64,000 nt of DNA from an uncultured Pelagibacteraceae bacterium (GTDB lineage: Bacteria; Pseudomonadota; Alphaproteobacteria; Pelagibacterales; Pelagibacteraceae), in NCBI GenBank assembly GCA_902578255.1, contig CACHCH010000006.1, positions 1 through 64,000 of the forward strand, written 5' to 3'. The notes below the pieces were generated by a model that made no database searches, had not been told where the DNA came from, and worked only from the letters and a program-made list of their open reading frames with translations. Each line of letters opens with the position of its first letter. The first letter of the stretch is position 1. Below are positions 27,691 to 35,895 of this stretch, piece after piece. The position numbers and the translations under genes are program-made.

Positions 27691-28296
27691 ATGTTTCAAA
27701 CTCTTTACAGGAAATGTTTAGATTTAGCATCACATAAGAGCTCGAACTTTTATTTGGGTTTAGTTTCGTTTATTGAAAGTTCTTTTTTTCCTATACCACC
27801 AGATGTAATGATTGTGCCTATGGTCATTGCAAAGAAAAAAAATTACATAAAAATATTTTTGATAGCATCTATTTTTTCAGTTTTGGGAGGTGTTTTTGGA
27901 TACTTCCTGGGATCATTTTTTTATGATCTATCTTTCAGTGTGATCGAATTTTATGGATATGAAAATAAAGTTGAAAAATTAAAATATAATCTCTCAATTG
28001 GAGAGGGGTTTCTAGCATGGCTAAGTATACTTTTTTTAGCAGGTTTTACTCCTTTGCCTTATAAAGCTTTCACAATTGCTAGTGGATTAATTGGTTTTAA
28101 TCTGTTCATATTTATTCTTGTAAGTGTTATCTCTAGAAGTCTTAGGTTTTTTATTATTTCTTACTTGTCGTATAAATTTGGACATTTATTTACTGATTTT
28201 ATGAACAGACATGGATCAAAATGGTTTACCATTTTGGGGATATTACTTGTTATTATATTTTTGATAATATTTTTATTTTATAAATTTAATGTTTAA
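27691..28296 (+). CDS. DedA/YqaA-like (VTT domain) membrane protein
   Basis: This 201-residue inner-membrane protein is of the SNARE-associated/VTT superfamily. The re-entrant motif region is FIESSFFPIPPDVMIVPM, and the second half carries FLAGFTPLPYKAFTIASG, both typical of the YqaA branch. Members are linked to lipid (undecaprenyl phosphate, phospholipid) flipping in other bacteria; the role here is inferred. It overlaps dsbB by eight bases and starts a three-gene run with dsbB and coq7. Confidence 0.88.
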   Translation: MFQTLYRKCLDLASHKSSNFYLGLVSFIESSFFPIPPDVMIVPMVIAKKKNYIKIFLIASIFSVLGGVFGYFLGSFFYDLSFSVIEFYGYENKVEKLKYNLSIGEGFLAWLSILFLAGFTPLPYKAFTIASGLIGFNLFIFILVSVISRSLRFFIISYLSYKFGHLFTDFMNRHGSKWFTILGILLVIIFLIIFLFYKFNV

Positions 28297-28774
28297 CCTA
28301 AGCAAAAAAAATTTATTTACAGGTATATTTTTAATAAGCTTTATTGCATTAATATCTGCACATTTCATAGAATACGTTCTTGGTCACCAACCTTGTAATC
28401 TTTGTGTATATGAAAGGATCCCATATTTTTTAGCAATCTTAATTGTATTAATAAATTATAAATACAATAAACTAGAAAAGTATCTAATTCTATCATTGGC
28501 TTTAATTTTTTCAATAGCAACAATATTGTCTTTATATCACTTAGGAATTGAACAAGGTTTTATACAAGAGTCTTTACTTTGCGATCTTGAAAAGGGAGCA
28601 AATATTCTTGATAAAGATGAAATATTAAAGCAATTACAACAAAAAAGTATAAGTTGCAAAGATGTAACATTCAAAATTTTTGGATTATCACTTACAAACT
28701 ACAATATTATAATATCTTTATTACTAACTATTGGTTTAACAAAAATTTACTTTGGATATGAAAAGAACAGATAA
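28289..28774 (+). CDS. dsbB: Disulfide bond formation protein B
   Basis: DsbB reoxidises the periplasmic thiol oxidase DsbA and hands the electrons to quinone in the inner membrane. The 161-residue chain has four hydrophobic segments, the first Cys pair C36-N-L-C39 followed by VYERIP, and the second periplasmic Cys pair near 98 and 123. A ubiquinone-synthesis gene (coq7) follows directly, overlapping by 17 bases, which fits a quinone link although operon order may be incidental. DsbA is not in the window. Confidence 0.9.
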   Translation: MFNLSKKNLFTGIFLISFIALISAHFIEYVLGHQPCNLCVYERIPYFLAILIVLINYKYNKLEKYLILSLALIFSIATILSLYHLGIEQGFIQESLLCDLEKGANILDKDEILKQLQQKSISCKDVTFKIFGLSLTNYNIIISLLLTIGLTKIYFGYEKNR

Positions 28775-29291
28775 AAAAAAAATTGAGGAATTTATAAGAG
28801 TGGATCACGCTGGTGAAAGAGGTGCTGTAAAAATTTATGAAGGTCAATTACTTGCTTTAAATACATTTGTAAAAAATGATAAATTAAAAGAAACTATTGA
28901 AGAAATGAAAATTCATGAAAAAGAACATCGTGATTTTTTTGAAAAGGAAATAAAAAAGAGAAATATAGCTCCTACGAAATTTTTACCTCTTTGGGATTTG
29001 TTAGGTGTAGGTTTAGGTTTTGGATCTACTTTATTGGGTAAAAAAGCTGCAATGCTTTGTACTGCTTCTGTTGAAGAAGTTATTGATGAACATTATTTAA
29101 ATCAGATTAATCAACTTGATAATAGTGAAAAAACGTTAAAAAAAAAAATTATCAAATTCAGAGAAGATGAGCTAAATCATAAAGATATAGCTTATGAAAA
29201 AGGTGCTACCAAAAAAGGACCTTACTTTATTTTAGATAAATTAATAAAAACTGGATCTAAGATTGCTATAAATATATCAGAAAAAATTTAA
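28758..29291 (+). CDS. coq7: Demethoxyubiquinone hydroxylase
   Basis: Coq7 is a di-iron monooxygenase that performs the penultimate ring hydroxylation of ubiquinone. Iron ligands are in RVDHAGERGAV, KEHRDFF, VEEVIDEHY and FREDELNHKD, the E, EXXH, E, EXXH layout. The start is taken as ATG 28758 (177 residues); the track's TTG start adds only two residues. It ends in a TTAA that also contains the stop of the convergent HNH gene. Together with ubiE and ubiB it shows aerobic ubiquinone synthesis. Confidence 0.94.
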   Translation: MKRTDKKKIEEFIRVDHAGERGAVKIYEGQLLALNTFVKNDKLKETIEEMKIHEKEHRDFFEKEIKKRNIAPTKFLPLWDLLGVGLGFGSTLLGKKAAMLCTASVEEVIDEHYLNQINQLDNSEKTLKKKIIKFREDELNHKDIAYEKGATKKGPYFILDKLIKTGSKIAINISEKI

Positions 29292-29857
29292 GCTTCTAGT
29301 TCTACGTCCCAATATAGATAGTCCATCCAACTTTTATGAAGAAAGTTTGGCGGAAAATGTTTTCCATTTTTGTGTAAATCTTCTGTTGAAGGTCTATAAG
29401 GATACTGGTGTAATTTCATTCCTGAATTTTTTAATAATTTACCACCCTTTTTTACATTACAGGCAGAACACGCAGTAACAACATTATCCCAGTTAGTCTC
29501 GCCACCTTTTGATCTTGGAAGTAAATGATCAAAAGTAAGTTCCTCATCGCTACCACAATACTGACAACAAAATTTGTCTCTTAAGAATACATTAAATCTT
29601 GTAAAGCTAGGCTTTGATTGTGGAACAATATAATCTTTGAGTGCAATAACGCTTGGTAATTGCATATTAAAAGAAGGGCTTCGGATAATTCTATCATAAT
29701 TGCTAACTATGATCACTCTATCTAAAAAAACTGATTTTACTGTGTCTTGCCACGACCATAATGATAAAGGATAATAACTTAACGGTCTGTAATCAGCATT
29801 TAAGACTAATGCTGGACATTTTTCTAATGAAACGTTTTGTTCAATAAAGTTATTCAT
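29288..29857 (-). CDS. HNH endonuclease domain protein
   Basis: The 189-residue protein begins with about 80 residues of the conserved alphaproteobacterial leader (ALVLNADYRPLSYYPLSLWSW). The HNH fold follows: two CXXC pairs (CQYCG and CSACN) and the core FDHLLPRSKGGETNWDNVV. Genomic HNH proteins of this type are widespread and housekeeping-like, probably with a nuclease role in DNA repair or processing, but the substrate is unknown. It shows no sign of being a restriction or mobile-element nuclease: no methyltransferase or intron is nearby. Confidence 0.88.
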   Translation of the reverse strand: MNNFIEQNVSLEKCPALVLNADYRPLSYYPLSLWSWQDTVKSVFLDRVIIVSNYDRIIRSPSFNMQLPSVIALKDYIVPQSKPSFTRFNVFLRDKFCCQYCGSDEELTFDHLLPRSKGGETNWDNVVTACSACNVKKGGKLLKNSGMKLHQYPYRPSTEDLHKNGKHFPPNFLHKSWMDYLYWDVELEA

Positions 29858-29904
29858 AAACTAATTTTAACTTAGTTGATCTACTTAATCAATATTAAGA
29901 GATA

Positions 29905-30555
29905 TTAAAGTTTCTTTAATATATAATTCAATGCTGTACTAGAAGCTTGTATAGGAATGTGATGATCACAATTTTTAATTAAAAGTGTATCAACTTTGAC
30001 ATTATTTCTTATTAAAAAGTCTTTAGCTTCTAGTAAGTTGATTGATGGGACAATTTGATCAGTATCACCATGAATAAGTAAAGTTTCAGTTTTATTTTTG
30101 ATTCTATTTTTTAAGTTATCCTTATCAATAATTTTTCCAGAAAAACCAACGATACAAGAAAATTTTTCATCTGATGTTAAGCCAACATTTAAAGACATCA
30201 TACAGCCTTGGCTAAAACCAGATAAACATATGTCTTTATTTGATAAATCAAATTCTAATTTAACTTCCTCTATAAATTTTTTAAGTATATTCTCAGCTTT
30301 AATTGATTGCTCCAATATATAAGATGGTTCTTCTTTGCTAAGATCAAACCATTGATATCCTGAAGGGTTCATAGCACATGTCTCGTGTCCATTTGGACAT
30401 ATAAAAACTGTATTTGGCATATGTCTTTTCCAATTTAATGAGAGCATACTAATATCCTTTCCATCACCACCATATCCATGTAATAAAATAATTGCCTTTT
30501 TTATTTTAATTCCATTTTCAGGTCTAATAATCACAGCGTTAAGGCAAAATGTCAT
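29905..30555 (-). CDS. Phospholipase/carboxylesterase family hydrolase
   Basis: This 216-residue serine hydrolase is of the YpfH/acyl-protein thioesterase group. It shows LLHGYGGDGKD for the oxyanion region, nucleophile Ser115 in GFSQG, acid Asp in IHGDTDQIVP and His in NCDHHIP. There is no signal peptide. It resembles short-chain carboxylesterases and lysophospholipases; the natural substrate is not known. It is divergent from the HIG1-like gene, with a 49-base spacer that likely holds both promoters. Confidence 0.88.
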   Translation of the reverse strand: MTFCLNAVIIRPENGIKIKKAIILLHGYGGDGKDISMLSLNWKRHMPNTVFICPNGHETCAMNPSGYQWFDLSKEEPSYILEQSIKAENILKKFIEEVKLEFDLSNKDICLSGFSQGCMMSLNVGLTSDEKFSCIVGFSGKIIDKDNLKNRIKNKTETLLIHGDTDQIVPSINLLEAKDFLIRNNVKVDTLLIKNCDHHIPIQASSTALNYILKKL

Positions 30556-30604
30556 AGTTAATTAATTAAGTGTTTTATTTTTAAAAACAATCTACAATAC
30601 AAAA

Positions 30605-30808
30605 ATGTTATCAGGAATTATAGTTAAAGTTCTATCTATTGCTCTTTTAATTGCAGTGGGTGTCGTCCTGATATTAGGTATAGGAACTCTTTTCAAGGGT
30701 GGAGAGACAAGCAAAAAATATTCAAATAAGTTAATGCAAATGAGAGTCATTTTGCAATTTATTGCTATAATTGCTTTGGTCGCTTTTGCTTATTTTTTTA
30801 AAGATTAG
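30605..30808 (+). CDS. HIG1-domain twin transmembrane protein
   Basis: This 67-residue protein has two transmembrane segments around a basic loop. The second part, SNKLMQMRVILQFIAIIALV, matches the HIG1 pattern found in mitochondrial Rcf1 and alphaproteobacterial homologues, which associate with cytochrome c oxidase. No oxidase gene is nearby, so the respiratory role is from family knowledge only. Its TAG overlaps the convergent TlpA gene's TAA in a shared TTAG. Confidence 0.85.
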   Translation: MLSGIIVKVLSIALLIAVGVVLILGIGTLFKGGETSKKYSNKLMQMRVILQFIAIIALVAFAYFFKD

Positions 30809-31314
30809 CTTAAATTTTTTAGCCAATTGATAAAGTTTTCATCATCAAAATTTATTGAACCAATAATCCTAGCAAATTCTTCTCCTTTAGAATTTAAAAG
30901 TATGGTAGTTGGAAGCCCTCTTAAAGAAAAAGTTTTTGCTAGAGTTGATGGATTATCAAAATAGGGCTCTAAATTATTTATATCTAATTCAGTAAAAAAA
31001 CTTTTAACTTTTTTTAGATTTTCTTTACCAATATTAATTGGGTATATTTTTAAGTTCTTCAGCTTTTGATTTGCTTGTAATCTGTTTAAAGAAGGCATTT
31101 CCTCTTTACATGGTTCACACCAAGTTGCCCAAAAATTTAATATTATCAGCTTACTATCTAAATTTTGAATATTAATTTCTTCATTTGCATCATCTAAAAA
31201 AATAACATTATCGTATATTTTTGGGATTTTATGGACTACAAGATTTTTTAAATCTGGTAATTCGTTTCCAAGAGCATTTGTGATTAAAAAGGTAAATAAT
31301 ATTAAAATTCTCAT
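30805..31314 (-). CDS. TlpA-like secreted thioredoxin
   Basis: The 169-residue thiol-disulfide protein has an N-terminal signal (MRILILFTFLITNALG) and a thioredoxin fold with active site WCEPC (Cys66, Cys69) after LNFWATW. The cis-Pro is in LRGLPTT. Exported TlpA/ResA-type proteins reduce specific periplasmic disulfides, for example in cytochrome c or oxidase assembly; the partner is not visible here. The divergent gene is argH, with a 24-base spacer. Confidence 0.9.
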   Translation of the reverse strand: MRILILFTFLITNALGNELPDLKNLVVHKIPKIYDNVIFLDDANEEINIQNLDSKLIILNFWATWCEPCKEEMPSLNRLQANQKLKNLKIYPINIGKENLKKVKSFFTELDINNLEPYFDNPSTLAKTFSLRGLPTTILLNSKGEEFARIIGSINFDDENFINWLKNLS

Positions 31315-31338
31315 ATTAAATAGGTATAATTAAATATC

Positions 31339-32724
31339 ATGGCAAAAAATAAAAACAACCAGGCAATATGGAACACACGTATTAAAAAAAATTCATCAAG
31401 CTTATTTCAAAAAGTCGGTAATTCTTTAGATATTGATAAAAGACTTTACAAAGAAGATATCAAAGGATCAATTGTCCACGTTGAAATGCTTTTTAAACAA
31501 AAAATTATCTCGTTTAAAATTAAAAATAAAATTATTTATGGTCTGAATAAAATTGAAAGAGAAATTTCTAATAAAAAATTTGAGTTTAATAAAAAATACG
31601 AAGATATCCATATGAATATTGAAAAAAGACTTTTTCAAATTATTGGTGATGAGGCCGGGTATGTTCATACAGCAAGATCAAGAAATGACCAGGTAATCAC
31701 TGATTTCAAATTGTGGTTAAAATCTGCAACTAATGAAATAAATAATAATTTAGATAAAGTCATTAAATCTTCGATAAAATTAGCTGAAAAAAATATTCAA
31801 ACTATCATGCCAGGTTTTACTCATCTAAAAAATGCTCAAGCAATTTCTTTCGCACATTATCTAATGACTTATGTTGAAATTTTTAATCGAGATAAAAAGA
31901 GATTTTCTAACAATCTAGAAAGTTTAGACGAAAATCCACTTGGTGTTGCTGCTTTATCTGGAACATCATTTAATATAGACAGAAATTATACAACCAAAAA
32001 ACTTGGTTTTAAAAAACCTACAAACAATTCTATTGATACGGTTTCAGATAGAGACTTTGTAATTGATTTTCTTTATAGCGTATCAGTGTGCTCTATGCAT
32101 ATCTCAAGAATAGCAGAAGAGTTGATTATATGGAATTCAGATGGATTTAATTTAATTAACTTGTCTGATAAAGTTGTAACTGGATCTTCGATAATGCCTC
32201 AAAAGAAAAATCCTGATCTTCTAGAATATTTAAGAGGTAAATCTGGAAGTACCTATGGAAGTCTATTTTCTATGCTTACCATCTTAAAGGGTTTACCACT
32301 TTCTTATTTTAAAGATCTTCAAGATGATAAAGAGATTGTTTTTAATTCAAATGATACGCTTGTAAATTGTCTAAAAATTTTTGACGAGGTATTAAAAAAT
32401 TGTAGTCCTAATAAAAAAAAAATGCTTGAACTTGCAAATAAAGGATACATTACTGCAACTGACTTAGCTGACTATCTTGTAAAAAATCATTCAATGTCAT
32501 TTAGAAACGCTTATAAAAAAACCTCCGCTATAGTTAATTTAGCTGAAAAAACAAAAAAAAATTTAAACGAACTTTCTTTAGACCAACTTAAAAAAATTGA
32601 GCCCCAACTTACCGAAGATGTTTTAAAAGTGTTTGATTTAAACAATTCTATCAATTCAAAAAAATCTTTTGGTGGAACATCTTTTGATAATATTAAAAAG
32701 ATGATAATGAAATATAAAAAATAA
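31339..32724 (+). CDS. argH: Argininosuccinate lyase
   Basis: ArgH performs the last step of arginine synthesis, splitting argininosuccinate to arginine and fumarate. The 461-residue length is normal. The fumarase/aspartase signature GSSIMPQKKNPD is present, with catalytic Ser, and the substrate-site regions AGYVHTARSRNDQV and PGFTHLKNAQ. It heads an argH-LptM-like-lysA run, an order that recurs in many proteobacteria. Confidence 0.98.
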   Translation: MAKNKNNQAIWNTRIKKNSSSLFQKVGNSLDIDKRLYKEDIKGSIVHVEMLFKQKIISFKIKNKIIYGLNKIEREISNKKFEFNKKYEDIHMNIEKRLFQIIGDEAGYVHTARSRNDQVITDFKLWLKSATNEINNNLDKVIKSSIKLAEKNIQTIMPGFTHLKNAQAISFAHYLMTYVEIFNRDKKRFSNNLESLDENPLGVAALSGTSFNIDRNYTTKKLGFKKPTNNSIDTVSDRDFVIDFLYSVSVCSMHISRIAEELIIWNSDGFNLINLSDKVVTGSSIMPQKKNPDLLEYLRGKSGSTYGSLFSMLTILKGLPLSYFKDLQDDKEIVFNSNDTLVNCLKIFDEVLKNCSPNKKKMLELANKGYITATDLADYLVKNHSMSFRNAYKKTSAIVNLAEKTKKNLNELSLDQLKKIEPQLTEDVLKVFDLNNSINSKKSFGGTSFDNIKKMIMKYKK

Positions 32725-32726
32725 AT

Positions 32727-32858
32727 ATGATCAGAAAATTTACCTTAGCTTTGATGATGTGTTGCATATTAGTCTCTTGTGGAAAAAAAGGTGATCCTGA
32801 ATATAAAGAGTCTAAAATTAAGAGAAGTATGCAACTACTTTTAATTAATAAAGCTTAA
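32727..32858 (+). CDS. lptM: LptM (YifL)-like small lipoprotein
   Basis: This 43-residue ORF is missing from the track. It has a signal with positive head (MIRKFTLALMMCCI) and a lipobox LVSC with Cys18 as the first mature residue, followed by GKKGDPEYKES, the CGxKGP-like start of LptM/YifL. LptM in E. coli assists oxidative maturation of the LPS transporter LptD. The location directly before lysA is the usual position of this gene. Stop and lysA start overlap (TAATG). The motif and context agree, so I use the symbol with some reserve. Confidence 0.82.
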   Translation: MIRKFTLALMMCCILVSCGKKGDPEYKESKIKRSMQLLLINKA

Positions 32859-34072
32859 TGAAATATAACAATAAACAATTAATAATAGAGAATGTCAGTT
32901 TCAAAAGTTTAGCACAAAAATTTGGCACACCCGCTTATTGTTATTCTTACTCAAAGTTAAAAGAAAATATAGATAATTTTAAAAGAAATTTTAAATCCTT
33001 TTCTCCATTAATCTGTTTTTCAGTGAAATCAAATACTAATGTAAACATGATTAAAGAAATTAAGAAATTTGGTTTAGGAGCTGACGTTGTTTCTAAAGGA
33101 GAACTAATGTTAGCTTTAAAAGCAGGGGTAGATCCAAGCAAAATAGTATTTTCAGGAGTTGGTAAAACTAATGAAGAAATTAATTTTGCTATTGAGAAAA
33201 AAATACTACTAATTAATGCTGAGTCAGAAAGTGAAATTCAAGAGATTAATAAAATTGCAAAACGAAAAAGAAAAATAGTAAAAGTTGGGATAAGACTAAA
33301 CCCAAATACAGACGCAAAAACACTTAAACAGATTTCTACTGGAAAAAGTGAAAATAAATTTGGGGTAAATAGTAAAATATTTTATAAACTTGTAAACTAC
33401 TGCAAAAATTCAAAAAATATTAGTCTACAATGCTTAAGTGTTCATATAGGTAGTCAAATATTAGACCACAAACCGTATGAAAGGATGCTTAAAGCTGTAA
33501 GCAATATAATTGATAAAACCAATCACAAATTTAAATTTGTCGATTTAGGTGGAGGAATGGGAATTTCTTACAGTGATAAAATTAAAAAGCTTAATTATAA
33601 AAAGTATAACCAAGCAATTAAAAATTTTTTAAAAAAACATGATTCAAAAATTATTTTTGAGCCAGGTAGATCAATAATCGGTAATACAGGAACTTTGATT
33701 TCCAGAATAATATATATCAAAGATGGTGGTAATAAAAAATTTATTATTTTAGATGCTGCGATGAATGATCTAATGAGACCGGCTTTATATGGAGCAGTTC
33801 ATAAAATCTTACCCGTTAAGAAATCAAAGAGTATTTCAAAATATATTTATGAGTTTGCAGGTCCTATTTGTGAAAGCACAGATAAATTTGTAACTTTAAA
33901 AAAATTTCAAAAACTAAAAGAAAAAGATTTTGTAGCTATATGTGATGTTGGTGCCTATGGTATGTCCTTAAGCTCTAATTATAACCTTAGGCCAAAAGCA
34001 GTCGAATTACTAATAAAAGGAAGAAAAATTAAAATAATTAAAAATAGACAAAAGCACACAGATTTAATTTAG
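32858..34072 (+). CDS. lysA: Diaminopimelate decarboxylase
   Basis: LysA is a PLP enzyme making lysine from meso-diaminopimelate. The 404-residue protein has the PLP Lys in CFSVKSNTN at about 58, the HIGSQ motif, the glycine-rich phosphate loop (LGGGMGISY) and the C-terminal active-site loop CESTD plus DVGAYGMSL. All fit the bacterial DAP decarboxylase group. It overlaps the small lipoprotein gene by one base and precedes plsC by 12 bases. Confidence 0.97.
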   Translation: MKYNNKQLIIENVSFKSLAQKFGTPAYCYSYSKLKENIDNFKRNFKSFSPLICFSVKSNTNVNMIKEIKKFGLGADVVSKGELMLALKAGVDPSKIVFSGVGKTNEEINFAIEKKILLINAESESEIQEINKIAKRKRKIVKVGIRLNPNTDAKTLKQISTGKSENKFGVNSKIFYKLVNYCKNSKNISLQCLSVHIGSQILDHKPYERMLKAVSNIIDKTNHKFKFVDLGGGMGISYSDKIKKLNYKKYNQAIKNFLKKHDSKIIFEPGRSIIGNTGTLISRIIYIKDGGNKKFIILDAAMNDLMRPALYGAVHKILPVKKSKSISKYIYEFAGPICESTDKFVTLKKFQKLKEKDFVAICDVGAYGMSLSSNYNLRPKAVELLIKGRKIKIIKNRQKHTDLI

Positions 34073-34084
34073 CTTTTGATAAAA

Positions 34085-34786
34085 ATGATCAGAAATTCAT
34101 TATTCTCAATATTTTTTTTTGTAGGAATAATTATTATTTCAATAATATTTTTACCTGCACTACTTTTACCAAGTAAAATTACCTTGCTTGGAGGAAAACT
34201 GATGGGTCATTGGGCTGGGTTTTGTTTAAGATTTTTTCTATCAGTAAAAATTATTATTAAGGGCAAAGAAAACATTATAAATGACCAAAAATTTTTTATT
34301 GCCTCCTCCCACCAGTCTATGTTTGAAACATTTTACCTACAAACTGTTTTCAATTCACCGGTATTTATTTTAAAAAAAGAATTGTTACGAATTCCAATCT
34401 TTGGATGGTACTTAAAAAAAATTGGATCTATCTCTATAAATAGAAACAAGGTAAGTAGAGATAATTTGGGATTTTTTAAGGATATTTTAAGAACAGTTAA
34501 TAATAGCGATAGACCATTAATAATCTTTCCTCAAGGAACAAGAGTTTTACCTGAAGAACGTCCTTCATTTAAAAAAGGAGCAACAAGAATCTATCAGGAG
34601 CTAAATATAAACTGCCAACCCGTTGCTATTAATTCTGGTTACGTATGGCCGAAAAAAGGTAAAAAAATTAGTAATAGAACAATAACTGTTTCTATTTTAA
34701 CGCCTATTAGTGCTGGAATGGATAAAGAAAAATTTTTACAAATTTTAGAAAGTAAAATTTATAATGAGCTCAACTTATTAAGTTAG
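34085..34786 (+). CDS. plsC: 1-acyl-sn-glycerol-3-phosphate acyltransferase
   Basis: PlsC adds the second acyl chain to make phosphatidic acid at the inner membrane. I start it at ATG 34085 (233 residues); the track's TTG adds three. The N-terminus is a transmembrane helix. The acyltransferase motif is SSHQSMFET (HX4E; many family members have HX4D), followed by SINRN and FPQGTR blocks. Its TAG stop overlaps the dnaN TAA on the other strand in TTAG. Confidence 0.92.
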   Translation: MIRNSLFSIFFFVGIIIISIIFLPALLLPSKITLLGGKLMGHWAGFCLRFFLSVKIIIKGKENIINDQKFFIASSHQSMFETFYLQTVFNSPVFILKKELLRIPIFGWYLKKIGSISINRNKVSRDNLGFFKDILRTVNNSDRPLIIFPQGTRVLPEERPSFKKGATRIYQELNINCQPVAINSGYVWPKKGKKISNRTITVSILTPISAGMDKEKFLQILESKIYNELNLLS

Positions 34787-35895
34787 CCTTTCATTGGCAT
34801 AACGACATAAATACTATCAAAATCACCTGGATCTTTTATTAAAGCTGGAGAACCTGTATCATTAAAAAATATTTCTACTTTTTCTCCATTTAATTGAGAA
34901 GCTACATCTATTAGATATCTAGAATTAAAACTAATTTCTAAGTCGTGATCAAATTTTGCACTTAAGGTCTCCTTTCCATCACCACTGTTAGCATTATTAA
35001 CTGATAAATCTAATGTGTCTTTAGATAAACTAAATTTTACTCCATCTTTTTTATCTAACGAAACTGATGCTACCCTATCAACAGAATTTAAAAATAATTT
35101 TAAATCTATTTCTAATTTTTTTTGATTATTTTTAGGAATTACCTGAATATAATTAGGAAATTTACCATCTATCAGTTTTGATATTAATATACTGTTATTT
35201 AATTCAAATTTAATTTTAGATTTAACATTTGAAACCTTTACTTCACCATCATAACTATCCAAAAGAGAACATAGCTGAAATATTGTTTTTTTTGGTAATA
35301 TTATTGGATCAAAATCAATTTTTTCATCTAATCTAATTTTAGAAATTGACATTCGATGACTGTCAGTAGCTGCTGCTGTAAGATAATTTTTATCTTCTAC
35401 CTCTGTTTGATGAAAATAAATTCCACTTAAGTAATGTCTAGTTTCATCATTAGAAACTGAAAATTTACATTTATTTAGTAATTTCAAAAGCTGTTTAGAT
35501 TTAATGACAAATTCATTCTGGTTAAAATTTTCATCTGTGAGTGGAAACTCTGAAGGGCTTAAACAATTTAAGTTAAAAATAGATTTTTCTGATACTAAAT
35601 GAAGTTTATTTGATTCATTTAAAGTTAAATTAATTTTTTTTCCAGATGATAATTTTCTTACAATATCGTATATAGTTGATGATACTGTTGTGGTTTTCCC
35701 TTCTTCCAATACTTCCACATTGTTTATTTTATGAATAAAAATTAAATCTAAGTCAGTTGCTGTTATTATTAAATTTGAATTATTTGCATCTATTAAAATA
35801 TTAGACAAAATTGGCAAAGTGCTTCTCTTTTCTATAACTCCTTGACAATAATTGAGTGCTTGTTGGAGATCCTGTTGATTAACGTTAAATTTCAT
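34783..35895 (-). CDS. dnaN: DNA polymerase III beta sliding clamp
   Basis: DnaN forms the dimeric ring that tethers the replicative polymerase to DNA. The 370-residue length is normal, and three clamp domains are present. The N-terminus (MKFNVNQQDLQQALN) and the C-terminal PMKG end with the hydrophobic-cleft residues (VVMPM) are characteristic. It overlaps the end of dnaA by 11 bases, so dnaA-dnaN is one transcript. Confidence 0.97.
   Translation of the reverse strand: MKFNVNQQDLQQALNYCQGVIEKRSTLPILSNILIDANNSNLIITATDLDLIFIHKINNVEVLEEGKTTTVSSTIYDIVRKLSSGKKINLTLNESNKLHLVSEKSIFNLNCLSPSEFPLTDENFNQNEFVIKSKQLLKLLNKCKFSVSNDETRHYLSGIYFHQTEVEDKNYLTAAATDSHRMSISKIRLDEKIDFDPIILPKKTIFQLCSLLDSYDGEVKVSNVKSKIKFELNNSILISKLIDGKFPNYIQVIPKNNQKKLEIDLKLFLNSVDRVASVSLDKKDGVKFSLSKDTLDLSVNNANSGDGKETLSAKFDHDLEISFNSRYLIDVASQLNGEKVEIFFNDTGSPALIKDPGDFDSIYVVMPMKG

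Noticed and set aside
29288-29857. HNH gene as part of a restriction or mobile element
   Set aside because: No methyltransferase, integrase, intron or repeats are adjacent, and the leader domain is that of a widespread chromosomal alphaproteobacterial family.
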